The notes beneath the pieces are model-generated. The model saw only the letters and a list, made by a program, of their open reading frames with translations, did not search any database and was not told the DNA's origin. Made by a program: the position numbers and the translations under genes. From positions 1 to 43,682 of the IMG/VR virus record IMGVR_UViG_3300025120_012241: a stretch of 43,682 bases of DNA; one strand, given 5' to 3'. This document shows positions 11,801 through 18,647 of the stretch, in pieces. Every line of letters begins with the position of its first letter. Positions within the stretch are counted from its first letter, which is position 1. Origin of the DNA: a virus.

Positions 11801-12894
11801 CACCTCTTAAGCTCATTATCGTAAACCCTAAAGGAGGATACTGCTCTCTTTATCATACCATTAATATCGTTGCCCATAAATGTGACTTCTAGTTTGTCTT
11901 CAAACTCCGTTTCTGGTTCCGAAACAAGTCTGTCTGGCGCGCGGTTAAACTGTTCTACGGGAATCGATATTAAAACTCTTGTTCTTGCTTTAAGTTGTAA
12001 GGGAATATGATATTCATATGTTGCATATTTCATCAACTCTTTTGGGATATTTATTTCTTCTGTTGATAGATCATAACCTTTCTTCTTAGGTAATAATGCT
12101 GCGTACCCAAGGCCAAGCGTGACTGCGGCCGTGGCGCCGACCAGAAGAGCTAAGGTAACTGGGTTTGTGGCTGCTAAAGCTATTGCCGCTGCTGTGCCAC
12201 CTGTGCCAAGAGCAGCAGTAGTTCCAGCCAACACTCTATCTTTTGCTGGTTTAGCTCGATAAATAAAAGCTGTTGCCTCTCTGGATTTGTTAAAGTAATC
12301 TAGGAGCTTTCCAATACCAACTTGTTTTTTATCTTTCTTAAAGTTTGGGCTTTTTAGTTCCGAAACGGTCGGGCCTGTTGATTCAATCTTGTCCGTTGTC
12401 TCCGGTCTTAAGCTAGCGGCGACCATAGACTCAGCCCCAAAACTTGGTGGAGCACCAATAATGCTATTGGCAGGTGCATCAAAGACTAACACTATGTTTT
12501 GGGTGCAGTTCTTGCCATTGAAAAATACATCACCATTTTCCATCATACGGTAATCAGGAACATAAGCATACGGATTGGGACGACACACAGGGCAAGGTGG
12601 CTTGTCATCCACTTGTTCGACTGGATCACATTCAAGAAATTTAAAACTTTCGTCTATTGGGTCATAAAGATCAACATAATCTTCTAGTAAAGAACCATCA
12701 GACGTGTCTTTGCCTTCTGACTCGTCATCTGGAGAGGATGGGTTCTGGTTAGAATCAAGATAAGAGCCAGTATCTTCTCCATCTCTGTCCCGGTCTCTTC
12801 CACGACGGGATCCAGACTCAAAACCTTCTTCAGTTTCCGCACCAGTATATTCTTCTATACTGCTTTTGCCGTCTTCTCTTCTAATCTTTGACAT
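5839..12894 (-). CDS. Giant virion-associated protein of 2351 residues, baseplate/tail region
   Basis: One uninterrupted frame of 7056 nt. Residues 1-85 are acidic and low in complexity, and a CPVC pair follows at 101-104. An Ala/Gly-rich hydrophobic double segment lies at about 221-269 (LAGTTAALGTGGTAAAIALA, then a second helix ending at GYAALLPKKK). Another long amphipathic or hydrophobic stretch lies near residues 885-940 (LFAILLKALKEAIIETAVAI). The rest is mostly charged alpha/beta sequence without an enzyme motif that I recognise. It sits between a 341-residue tail protein and gp25, so a baseplate or tail-tube-associated role is likely. The size, larger than any T4 baseplate protein, and the membrane-like helices make a tail-tip or internal role worth considering. 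The exact function is unknown. Confidence 0.8.
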   Translation of the reverse strand: MSKIRREDGKSSIEEYTGAETEEGFESGSRRGRDRDRDGEDTGSYLDSNQNPSSPDDESEGKDTSDGSLLEDYVDLYDPIDESFKFLECDPVEQVDDKPPCPVCRPNPYAYVPDYRMMENGDVFFNGKNCTQNIVLVFDAPANSIIGAPPSFGAESMVAASLRPETTDKIESTGPTVSELKSPNFKKDKKQVGIGKLLDYFNKSREATAFIYRAKPAKDRVLAGTTAALGTGGTAAAIALAATNPVTLALLVGATAAVTLGLGYAALLPKKKGYDLSTEEINIPKELMKYATYEYHIPLQLKARTRVLISIPVEQFNRAPDRLVSEPETEFEDKLEVTFMGNDINGMIKRAVSSFRVYDNELKRWRGFEGGKLVEADSGRTSAFSLASEGDKLITFKHELDKLMEDLGFSLDPFKPGKRPEKILIKFKFENEKYSIRQIHVNLPGCPVVKVGPRGKFKNLYEKYTKKSPLGRSRTLYYIGALPELDIALTARTPMPWLEVTTKFTYPPLEIQNGINSNTMFNDPTMLGCLINSNFADERVDDFFNDVTGVLDGFDDLFLAKLGEFSCKTRDQLQDDLNVLQEFDNVFTAQSKRVLAQLRNELRADDPYLDIVIQEMFPANTAWGELSPQQQAVEIKEHGSLKAAKESNAPEDVQEKFFVRLNDRLGHCGWIALTMRAIDCVAQGIVGDDATKLLAEAAFNSMEDAALTRSFLGLSPEAQQKVVDSMRNNFGDMPAPWDTDYQPGNYTGAGFSVSPLNAEQKKFAREEGGSEAVKEARQKAREDADKPAKPNSQKGSGGTYGRALGGVQKEAYDALKQSMFDALGAEELLEAANQLPGAPIISQILKRVACRQTPLIYSEPKLDSFLSTVEFDFCAWDSDMTFPEFGILNIPDLFAILLKALKEAIIETAVAIAMQVVKLILEKIFSLACDALALLGANLLDLTNGNNHFRDLLKDNLCPDASQEDMNETIKNLFDALGDPDQDCLERLTNDEMGDFIDDISLMLTQGQICQLLRGNPSDETMKMAMELAQTSDSECIRDIFSDPNAFRDFFRSLAPFIPNLNELCDNLLPNASDLDVYPCAPGTADKIEEFRCDLLQQKGLTKEECRDILDDLKDKALMDLADLADVMQNGPFGNTPPMSSDEDCPAAGFFPTEHPLQKALNNNISKSMMETIEKAHLRDLWGNINKGTGQGGFLNAVLSDTLGRPYKQHNWYVEHLGAPLAADFGFFDYHCDNAIMKPQEGKVDGNANKPINVFGEVLDGPEGGKSGRQSFGAGYSNGGYPPTVAAHLSKKFKSMHKNMTFSTTTKPPGFPNMASAIEEFERVQRVNEKRIDERSKYIEAWIRENDIEDRSQSKRSVLAQDLRSGIAKKIFFEEFAGDEDTAGGLKLARKVNPKNSAADLAREVLLGKQVLGGVGKPGEKGVPSRSGTKGKLFLDEYGGKHKLLPLPDTSSADVVLKYGAYPTDPEDNQSPYQFTIEYDYNLFDQETQRIIDDNRYKVKVTETYKTGKPSGKTKKELRQLGNQQLTTSIYQPGASGYSFPRYEFEVVSNPPGDIADFLDGLTEATPGEPLTRPTADPLGDSFETEALYNFFRSQLTDISEDQRTAVRVMDRGAFRNYFAKKEDLFDPLDFPDPIKRLNLFDQLSTGFIERISTLVSTGNPNDGYKSRDDDDLSKIEKKISEKMSLDNISRAFQFGYNPDRQARIIELDPLKFGGPRAQANPDLVPPPFYVKERRFKGWLDLCDTLVPEVSGCEPESKAIYNLEDLSDLISSLESELTADPRLQNDPLCSQEAPYDKILSSFDAANLEASMRAIIRIYTLDVFLRTIPVFTAFALTKDNYDDLMLTFVVERMKQGLVVDGAKRTGAADNTYYYRFLEQAVNNTKRKLDAGILTAEDLTDEENAAFDRIANEIMAYYDEFDGELECLSDAAIKGKGIFDGFFSTSAAASAVGIGAGSNRFNKGVAKNAKDRAFKDFVGRTEKDALLFLRRYVREEFTFLRDKLSNAIPPVVNNVNNLMALSPDWVRGAVDAEGPYNVMGDVNDPTDYVIEAGPVRRGSNDSVSFVTNNYWPFVLEKYIRIQEKEAPGSDVDRSSNLYDIVNIDDWEAYVKNVASRGIEGNISDLWEGWSFGLRLSYLVAKEDNAAFEEVMNTIPESVSRENKAFNVVDRAGETRYLIPVASGELPIPDQKYDLFKADSYDVYCLIPEMQKTPEFRTMFKYIFPLPRFISLIAMYSTMGFTSSIGNTGYPNEGGDVWEYPGGKPHKKFRKWNHSPQKAFQRSRQAARRVFESFYEAAQALDFDMSSDRDPKNSADSLRNSIRPKVNFEDGLRWWERGLRVTGNPYNDDGDLCD

Positions 12895-12896
12895 TT

Positions 12897-13922
12897 TTAG
12901 TTGGTCCTATTGTGTCGGCTATTGATATAATATTTGCCGCCGTGCTCTAAGCAGTTAACTTTTTCAGATATCATATTTTGTTGCTGTGATATTAGTTTTG
13001 TCATTTGTTTATTAATAAGAGACAAATAAGCTCCAACACTGGATAGATCCGTGAGGCCCGGAAAAGTAGATATTGGACCTGTTGGGCCTATGCCCAATTT
13101 TGGCGAGAGTGTTGCGCTTGACAAAAGAGGAACAATCATTAATAATCCAGCAATAACAGAGTTGAGAAGTAATATATTATCTGACAATATGTCTAAAAAG
13201 TGTACTAGATTGTCTCCTTTTGGGATAGGTTGTAGAGGGTGAGGTCTAAACTGTTTTAGATTTAAGATTTTAGTTACGGTGTTTTCTAGACCCGTGCTGA
13301 AATCACGGTTCCCGGCGATAAGGTCAATACCGTAAGTCTCGTTTAGCTTACCATCTAAAGAGTTTCTACCGGGTGGATTCTTTCCGGTAACAATCTTAAT
13401 GCCTTTTCTAGCCATAATCCTAATAGAGTCTGCCTTCATACCAATAGCAGAATCTGCTATTGATTGCCCAACATTACCATCACATATATCAAAATACTTA
13501 TCGATATCAGCACGTTGAGATATATAAATTCTTGCAGCGTCTCCGGGTTGGCCATTATTCATCGAGCCAAAGCTTTTATCAGCAAAACCCATTTTTTCTT
13601 CACCGGTCTTCTTAATCTCTTTATAATTTTCACCCGGTGACCAGCCTTGAAGTCCAACCACTAAATCAATAGCGCCGGACCTAGTATGTCCTTTTCCACC
13701 ATATCCTGAACTGATTGAAGAATTTCTGTCGCGGCCGAATACAACCCTAGCATTATTTAATACAGTTGGTGGGTATTGTTTTTCGCATTCCGCTAACACA
13801 TAATTTGGCTGCTTTTCTTTTAAAACCGTATTGTCGAACCCTGCTCCATCTTTAGGGCTCAGTTTTCCGTCAAATGGGCTCAGTTTCTTATTTTTCTTAT
13901 TTATTTTTTTATCTTTTGCCAT
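12897..13922 (-). CDS. Tail/baseplate protein, possible hub-associated beta-structure
   Basis: 341 residues, with the start abutting the stop of the lysozyme-domain gene. The N-terminus is Lys-rich (KDKKINKKNKKLSPFDGKLS). Residues about 75-180 contain GHTRSGAIDLVVG and later SAIGMKADSIRIMARKGIKI, a repetitive beta pattern resembling the needle or beta-helix part of hub proteins. A hydrophobic helix lies at about 240-275 (ILLLNSVIAGLLMIVPLLSS). No catalytic motif is visible. The neighbours (lysozyme-type hub gene upstream, giant structural gene downstream) support a central baseplate position. Assignment to a T4 equivalent is not possible by eye. Confidence 0.6.
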   Translation of the reverse strand: MAKDKKINKKNKKLSPFDGKLSPKDGAGFDNTVLKEKQPNYVLAECEKQYPPTVLNNARVVFGRDRNSSISSGYGGKGHTRSGAIDLVVGLQGWSPGENYKEIKKTGEEKMGFADKSFGSMNNGQPGDAARIYISQRADIDKYFDICDGNVGQSIADSAIGMKADSIRIMARKGIKIVTGKNPPGRNSLDGKLNETYGIDLIAGNRDFSTGLENTVTKILNLKQFRPHPLQPIPKGDNLVHFLDILSDNILLLNSVIAGLLMIVPLLSSATLSPKLGIGPTGPISTFPGLTDLSSVGAYLSLINKQMTKLISQQQNMISEKVNCLEHGGKYYINSRHNRTN

Positions 13923-15125
13923 TTAATTTAGTACTCTCGATTTCCTAAAAGCTAAATCAGTATATTGTCCTGACCTAGTAATACCCCTGTTACTTCTTCT
14001 TATAGCTTCGGCAAAGCGCGGGCCTTTGGTTCTTGCCGCGTGGTCATAAATACTGAAGTTAGGTCCTTTACCCATAGCTGGTGGATAAAATACTGCCATA
14101 AAGGCGTCATTTGCATTCTCTATTGGACCGTTTTGATCTATTTTTTGTTGAAAATATTTTTCAACAAATTCCATTTGTTCTACATCACTCATTGCAGCTA
14201 GATCTTCAGTTGTTGTGCCAAGATTTTTAGCTGTAGAACCAAGGAACTGTATTAATCCCGTCGCGCCTATTTGGTTAACGGCAGAAGCATCAAAAGTATA
14301 GCCAGTCTCAAAGTTTATAACATTGGCTAACCATGCAGGGTCCATCGGGGGCTCAAGATTATTACCTACTTCTACTATTTTATTTGCTAGTTCGGGGGAT
14401 ATTTGTGGGTATGCATCGAGTAGTTCTTGTGCGGTGGCAAGCTGCTCTCTTCCAGAATTATACGCTGCGCCAGCATCTTGATCGATGCCGGCGAAAGGAG
14501 TAGTTGTTGGATTACCTCCATTAAAGGCTCCTTGGGCAGAGTTTTGTAGCATGAGATCCCCAAGGATATGGTTTGTAGCCCTGTGTACGATTGAAGAGAT
14601 ATATCCAATAGACCTATTTGGGTCATCAAATCTAACTTCCACTATTGAACCGGGCATCAAGCCTTTGCAATCAGATCCTATTTCTTTATTTTTAGCCATA
14701 TATGCAGGATAAAAGGTATCCGCAATGCTTAAGAAACCGGCTGTGTCACTTGCCTCAAATGGATTAGGATTTTGTAAATGTGCTTCCGGAATCATACACT
14801 TAATATAGACTTCATCACCACCCTCAATGCCATACTGAACTAAATGTACTGAATTGGCATCTGCTGTATCTGCTTTTGAACGTTGTTTAAGTGGCATACT
14901 ACCAAGAATTGGTTGGCCCGGAGCTTGATATACATATAAAACTATGGCTCGAAGTGTACTAACATTATCAAATATATTTGGAGCGAACACATTTTTAATA
15001 GACCTACGATATATAGACATTGGATCATCAATGATATTTGATGATCGTGCAATGGGTGTACCAATAGTCGGAGTTAGATCTGGATTTAACTGACCCGGTA
15101 GAATATTTCGGTAATCAACCTCCAT
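13923..15125 (-). CDS. Baseplate hub-type protein with C-terminal lytic transglycosylase domain
   Basis: About 400 residues from the ATG at 15125, chosen because CAGGAGACCACCG places AGGAG 7 nt before it; a longer TTG start lacks this. The N-terminal part (about 60-190) looks like a hub OB-fold region, with GSIVEVRFDDPNRSIGYISS resembling the OB segment of gp5 proteins. The C-terminal part (about 235-390) is a soluble lytic transglycosylase-like domain. It has the catalytic Glu in NFETGYTFDA (about residue 273), followed by AVNQIGATGLIQF. Such a domain cuts peptidoglycan locally during tail penetration. The start overlaps the upstream stop by 11 nt. T4 uses a different lysozyme fold in gp5, so this is a functional analogue. 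Confidence 0.82.
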   Translation of the reverse strand: MEVDYRNILPGQLNPDLTPTIGTPIARSSNIIDDPMSIYRRSIKNVFAPNIFDNVSTLRAIVLYVYQAPGQPILGSMPLKQRSKADTADANSVHLVQYGIEGGDEVYIKCMIPEAHLQNPNPFEASDTAGFLSIADTFYPAYMAKNKEIGSDCKGLMPGSIVEVRFDDPNRSIGYISSIVHRATNHILGDLMLQNSAQGAFNGGNPTTTPFAGIDQDAGAAYNSGREQLATAQELLDAYPQISPELANKIVEVGNNLEPPMDPAWLANVINFETGYTFDASAVNQIGATGLIQFLGSTAKNLGTTTEDLAAMSDVEQMEFVEKYFQQKIDQNGPIENANDAFMAVFYPPAMGKGPNFSIYDHAARTKGPRFAEAIRRSNRGITRSGQYTDLAFRKSRVLN

Positions 15126-15411
15126 CGGTGGTCTCCTGCTGTAACATCTCAAAGATGTCTTCGCGGTCTGTGTCTGTTAAGCCAGTGTCACCAGCCTGTT
15201 GCTTGTGAATAAGGCCTGAGATCTTCACTAGCTGCTCGTTGGAGCGTTGCAGGGTCTCCACATACTTAGCTGCTACGGAGCCCACCTGCGTGTGCCTCTC
15301 CTCATCCTTAGAGAGGTATCGCATCACATCGTCTAAGAGTTCTTTGGTGATCTCGCGGTCATCTTGTATGTTATTAATCGCTGTCTCAAGGTAGTGATCT
15401 AAATCTTTCAT
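15115..15411 (-). CDS. Small helical protein of unknown function
   Basis: 98 residues, charged and almost wholly helical (EITKELLDDVMRYLSKDEER; ETLQRSNEQLVKISGLIHKQ), suggesting a coiled coil. The ATG overlaps the stop of the sigma factor gene by 4 nt (ATGA), implying translational coupling, and the end overlaps the hub lysozyme gene by 11 nt. There is no signal peptide, membrane segment or catalytic motif. The position between late sigma and hub genes does not fix a role; a sigma-associated factor or a tail chaperone are both possible. Unrecognised. Confidence 0.65.
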   Translation of the reverse strand: MKDLDHYLETAINNIQDDREITKELLDDVMRYLSKDEERHTQVGSVAAKYVETLQRSNEQLVKISGLIHKQQAGDTGLTDTDREDIFEMLQQETTDGG

Positions 15412-16112
15412 AACTCGCCCTTATTCCATTTTTTGCGGAAGACTGCATATTTAACGCGCATTTTATTAAGGTTGTTGACAACTTGCTTGGTGTTTAAACC
15501 AGTTATCTCTCTCATATATAAATAAATAGCTTTCTTGTTAAAAATTTCTATGTCTTCGGCACTATCAAATAGAATACGGACGGCATTTAGGACTTTTTCT
15601 TCGTTTACTTTCATTTTGTCGTGTTCCCAAGTATCAATCTCATTCTTAAGGAAGTTGAAAAACTCTTCGTGTTCGCGACGGTTGGGATAAGGATTGGCAG
15701 TGGAAAGGTATTTCATTTCCATTTCTTTGGGTAACTGCTCAACTATTTCAAGTTCTGTTCGTCTTTTCTTACTTTGCTTTTTAACTTTGTGAATAAACCA
15801 GTTCTTGGTAATGACCGAGAAGTAAGAGAATGCTTTCGCTTTCTCTGGATTATACTTTGGTAAGATTGTTACAAGCCACACTTTGCATTCGTTTTGCAGA
15901 TCGGCGATGTTTGGCAGAGTGGTAAACTTATAAGTATAAACTATTTTGTCTACCATCTCGCTAAATACAGGGCCGATAAACTCGTTATACAGATAGGATC
16001 TCTCCCGGAGGTCTGTCGATGCCACATATTTGATTATTGCATTTTCGTGTTCTTTGGTAAAGTATTGTTTACCCTTAGCTCTTCTCTTTCTTGGTTTAGG
16101 CATCGGCATCAT
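15408..16112 (-). CDS. gp55: Late-transcription sigma factor, gp55-like
   Basis: 234 residues. The central part (about 65-125) matches the sigma region 2 core of gp55-type factors: NIADLQNECKVWLVTILPKY, then FSYFSVITKNWFIHKVKKQ, a helix pair used in other sigma factors to bind core polymerase and the -10 element. The basic N-terminus (KPRKRRAKGKQ) is typical of small phage sigma factors. The C-terminal part (about 160-230) is helical and could contact a clamp-type coactivator. In T4, gp55 directs host RNA polymerase to late promoters. The start lies inside the upstream gene, with GGAGGTGCCTG before ATG ATG; either Met could be used. Confidence 0.85.
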   Translation of the reverse strand: MMPMPKPRKRRAKGKQYFTKEHENAIIKYVASTDLRERSYLYNEFIGPVFSEMVDKIVYTYKFTTLPNIADLQNECKVWLVTILPKYNPEKAKAFSYFSVITKNWFIHKVKKQSKKRRTELEIVEQLPKEMEMKYLSTANPYPNRREHEEFFNFLKNEIDTWEHDKMKVNEEKVLNAVRILFDSAEDIEIFNKKAIYLYMREITGLNTKQVVNNLNKMRVKYAVFRKKWNKGEL

Positions 16113-16425
16113 CAGGCACCTCCTCGGTTAACTGTTCTTCTGCTTCTTGGTCGAACAGGGTATAAATTTCTACGAAGTCATCTAATGTTTCAACAAGCCC
16201 CTTGGAGTGTCTTATAAGATTTCCAAGAGTTTCATCTCCATAAAATACCTCTAATTCGTGAACATCATTTAAATGCTTGTCAAAAGATAATATTTCTTCA
16301 ACAAGCGTCTGTATATCTTCTGAGGTGTCATATAAACTAATCATAAGGTTTCTACAATACCAAAACAAGAATATGTTAAGGAAAAGTGAAATAATGAGGA
16401 ATATCATAAAAAATAAATCAAACAT
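16096..16425 (-). CDS. Small single-pass membrane protein, acidic tail
   Basis: 109 residues. Residues 1-25 are a strongly hydrophobic helix (MFDLFFMIFLIISLFLNIFL), a clear membrane anchor. The remaining 80 residues are acidic and helical, ending in EEVPDDADA. GAGGGAG lies upstream of the ATG. The 3' end overlaps the sigma factor gene by 17 nt and carries its ribosome binding site. Small anchored proteins sit next to gp55 in some T4-like marine phages, but no function is known to me. Confidence 0.65.
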   Translation of the reverse strand: MFDLFFMIFLIISLFLNIFLFWYCRNLMISLYDTSEDIQTLVEEILSFDKHLNDVHELEVFYGDETLGNLIRHSKGLVETLDDFVEIYTLFDQEAEEQLTEEVPDDADA

Positions 16426-16672
16426 TGTCTACTCCCTCAGAAATTTTATTTTTATAATCATCTATGTCTTTTCTAGTGTCTTCAATAAATTCTTTAATTT
16501 TAGCCCCTGCTTTCTGCTTATTTTGGTCAACAGAAGCACGAAAAGACAAAGAGGGGATTCTTTTTAAAGAACCTTCTTCGCCACACTCACAATCAGTTAA
16601 TTTTTCAGAAATCGAATGAGATACATCGAAAGAATTGCCACAGACATCGCATCTATAAGTATAGCGTGGCAA
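16418..16672 (-). CDS. Zinc-ribbon protein, FmdB-like
   Basis: 84 residues from a TTG at 16672. This start is preferred because GAGGAGGAATAAC precedes it and it begins right after the upstream stop; the longer frame starts with another TTG at 16696 lacking such a site. The sequence opens LPRYTYRCDVCGNSFDVSHS and continues to DCECGEEG, giving two Cys pairs (CDVC, CEC) as in the FmdB zinc ribbon, whose usual opening is PTYEYRC-x2-CG. The C-terminal half is helical and charged. FmdB-like proteins are thought to be regulators, but this is poorly supported. The end overlaps the membrane protein gene by 8 nt. Confidence 0.75.
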   Translation of the reverse strand: MPRYTYRCDVCGNSFDVSHSISEKLTDCECGEEGSLKRIPSLSFRASVDQNKQKAGAKIKEFIEDTRKDIDDYKNKISEGVDNV

Positions 16673-16673
16673 G

Positions 16674-16874
16674 TTATTCCTCCTCGTTTTCCTCAAAATC
16701 TTCTTTAATTTTGACTAGAGGTGGATTCATGACTACCAAACCTTCTTCTGAAAGTCTAAATTTAAACCCTTTCAAAACTGGAATGATATCCGACTGTTCC
16801 ATTAAAGACTTCTGGAGCGCCATCATCAGAGCACCTAGTGCTTGGTCTGACATCAACATATCTTTATTACTCAT
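16674..16874 (-). CDS. Small acidic protein of unknown function
   Basis: 66 residues, preceded by AAGGAGAAAATA, a strong ribosome binding site. The N-terminal half is helical and Met-rich (MLMSDQALGALMMALQKSLM), the middle is beta-like (FKFRLSEEGLVVMNPPLVKI) and the end is acidic. The start overlaps the last gene of the glycan island by 8 nt, so it is in the same transcript. It and the next three genes are probably phage core genes rather than glycan genes. Unrecognised. Confidence 0.65.
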   Translation of the reverse strand: MSNKDMLMSDQALGALMMALQKSLMEQSDIIPVLKGFKFRLSEEGLVVMNPPLVKIKEDFEENEEE

Positions 16875-17703
16875 TATTTTCTCCTTTGCTTATATTAAAG
16901 CATCTTTTTAGACCATCTAAAATATTAGTTTTAGATGACCACCCTAAATTATATAAACCGCTCGCGTCTGCTTCGCTATGTAGAATATCTCCGGGACGCT
17001 GTGGACCTACGGCCCACTGTACATTCTGTATTGTATCAATAAAATTCTTGATCTCTACCAGAGATACCGATTCACCTGAACCTACATCAAATGAGGCACC
17101 ATTGAAGTTCTTTTTATAGTTGGCACAAAATATATTGGCTTCGATTACATCCTCTACATATATGTAATCTCTTGTTTGACTACCATCGCCATCTATTCTC
17201 AAAGGCTTAGATTGTCGTACCATCTCCATCCAAGCAGATATAACTGTAGAATAGGCGCCGCCATATGGTTGATCTTCAGAATAGACATTAAAATACCTTA
17301 AACTAACCGTATCTAGACCATATAAATCTGAGTATAATTTGCACTCTTTTTCGCTCATTAGTTTGTGCATACCATACGGAGAGGTAGGCCCTGAATCATC
17401 ACCGTACACAGCGGCTGAGGAAGAGAACACAACTCTCTTAACCCCTTGTTTTTTGGCCCATTCTAATACTTTTGAGGTTCCAAGTACATTATGCTTTAAT
17501 GTGTAAGAGGGGTGCTTGACTGAATATTCGACACTTGGAAGTGCAGCCATGTGAAATACCACATCAACCTTCTCGTCTGGGAGTTGATCAATAATATCGT
17601 GCCCGTCTTTAAGATCGATACCTATTGTTTGTTCAACAGGTAATGCATTATAAAGTTTTGAACCTATAAATCCTTTATAACCTGTTACAAGATACTTTTT
17701 CAT
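16867..17703 (-). CDS. NAD-dependent sugar epimerase/dehydratase (extended SDR, GalE-like)
   Basis: 278 residues, a little shorter than usual for GalE-type enzymes. The Rossmann motif GYKGFIG is at residues 8-14 and the acidic residue after beta-2 (GIDLKDG) favours NAD(H). The catalytic set is VFSSSAAVYG around 92-101 and Y110-x3-K114 (SPYGMHKL). YFNVYSEDQPYGGAYS and GDGSQTRDYIYVEDV are typical of UDP- or GDP-sugar epimerases and dehydratases. It probably interconverts a nucleotide sugar for the island. The exact substrate (4-epimerisation, dehydration or reduction) cannot be told. It is the last gene of the glycan run, after fcl. Confidence 0.85.
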   Translation of the reverse strand: MKKYLVTGYKGFIGSKLYNALPVEQTIGIDLKDGHDIIDQLPDEKVDVVFHMAALPSVEYSVKHPSYTLKHNVLGTSKVLEWAKKQGVKRVVFSSSAAVYGDDSGPTSPYGMHKLMSEKECKLYSDLYGLDTVSLRYFNVYSEDQPYGGAYSTVISAWMEMVRQSKPLRIDGDGSQTRDYIYVEDVIEANIFCANYKKNFNGASFDVGSGESVSLVEIKNFIDTIQNVQWAVGPQRPGDILHSEADASGLYNLGWSSKTNILDGLKRCFNISKGENNE

Positions 17704-17708
17704 CGCGT

Positions 17709-18647
17709 TTAAATTCCCCTCGCTACACTATAGTTTTCTTCAAACCACTCACATACTAGCTGCAAAGATTTGCTAAAATCTGTATATTCTTCTTGTGTCC
17801 AGCCCAGATCTATAAGATTTTTATTACTTGATGGTTTTCTAAACTGTCCGGGTGGGCCAGAGGTGTCCCATATAATATCACCTTTAAAATTATATATATT
17901 GGATATTATGTTAGCAACTGTCTTGATAGAGTGTTCCTCTGTGCTGCCTACATTTATTGGGTATGGATTATCATAGTTTTTCAATAAAAATAATATTATT
18001 CTTGCCATATCTCCAGCATAAGTGAACTCTCTTAGTGGTGTTCCATCACCCCATAGAACAACTGATTTGTTATCTCTTTTAGCTTCGTAAAATTTTCTAA
18101 TCATAGCAGGAATAACGTGAGAATTTTCTAAATCAAAGTTGTCATGAATTCCAAATAAGTTATTTGGTATAATAGTAATAAAATTGCACCCAAACTGTTC
18201 TCTATATGATCTTGATTGCACATCCAGCATTCTCTTGGCATACGCATAACCATAGTTAGAGTGGTGTGGTTGGCCAGAATGAATTTGTTCCTCTGTTAGT
18301 GGATAAGTTGCATCATCAGGGTAAACACAAGTGCTAAGAACCGATAGTGCTTTCTGGACTTGGTATTTCCTGCAACATTCTAGCACATTTGAGTTAATCA
18401 TAATATTTTCATAGAAAAACTCCCCCAAGTTATCCATATTGGCCTTGATTCCGCCCACCCTACCTGCTAAGTGAATAACAACTTCTGGCTTATGAAACTT
18501 AAAAAGCTTCTCGGCTTGGGTTTTATTTCTTAAATCAGCATCTTTAGTAGAAGCATATATTGCACTTGGGAACTGCTTCTGCAATGCTTTTCCAAGCATT
18601 CCGGTGCCGCCGGTTACTAAAACTTTCTTATTCAACAAATCTATCAC
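17709..18647 (-). CDS. fcl: GDP-L-fucose synthase (GDP-4-keto-6-deoxymannose epimerase/reductase)
   Basis: 312 residues from a GTG at 18647 that overlaps the gmd stop as GTGA; a TTG 15 nt upstream is the alternative. The Rossmann motif VLVTGGTGMLG lies near residue 10 and LAGRVGGIKANM near 60, the latter highly typical of GDP-fucose synthases. The active-site Cys is in LSTCVYP (about Cys107), with Y134-x3-K138 in YGYAYAKRM. The enzyme performs 3,5-epimerisation and NADPH reduction of the Gmd product to GDP-L-fucose. Placement straight after gmd completes the pathway. The GT10-like gene in the same island is the likely consumer. Confidence 0.93.
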   Translation of the reverse strand: MIDLLNKKVLVTGGTGMLGKALQKQFPSAIYASTKDADLRNKTQAEKLFKFHKPEVVIHLAGRVGGIKANMDNLGEFFYENIMINSNVLECCRKYQVQKALSVLSTCVYPDDATYPLTEEQIHSGQPHHSNYGYAYAKRMLDVQSRSYREQFGCNFITIIPNNLFGIHDNFDLENSHVIPAMIRKFYEAKRDNKSVVLWGDGTPLREFTYAGDMARIILFLLKNYDNPYPINVGSTEEHSIKTVANIISNIYNFKGDIIWDTSGPPGQFRKPSSNKNLIDLGWTQEEYTDFSKSLQLVCEWFEENYSVARGI

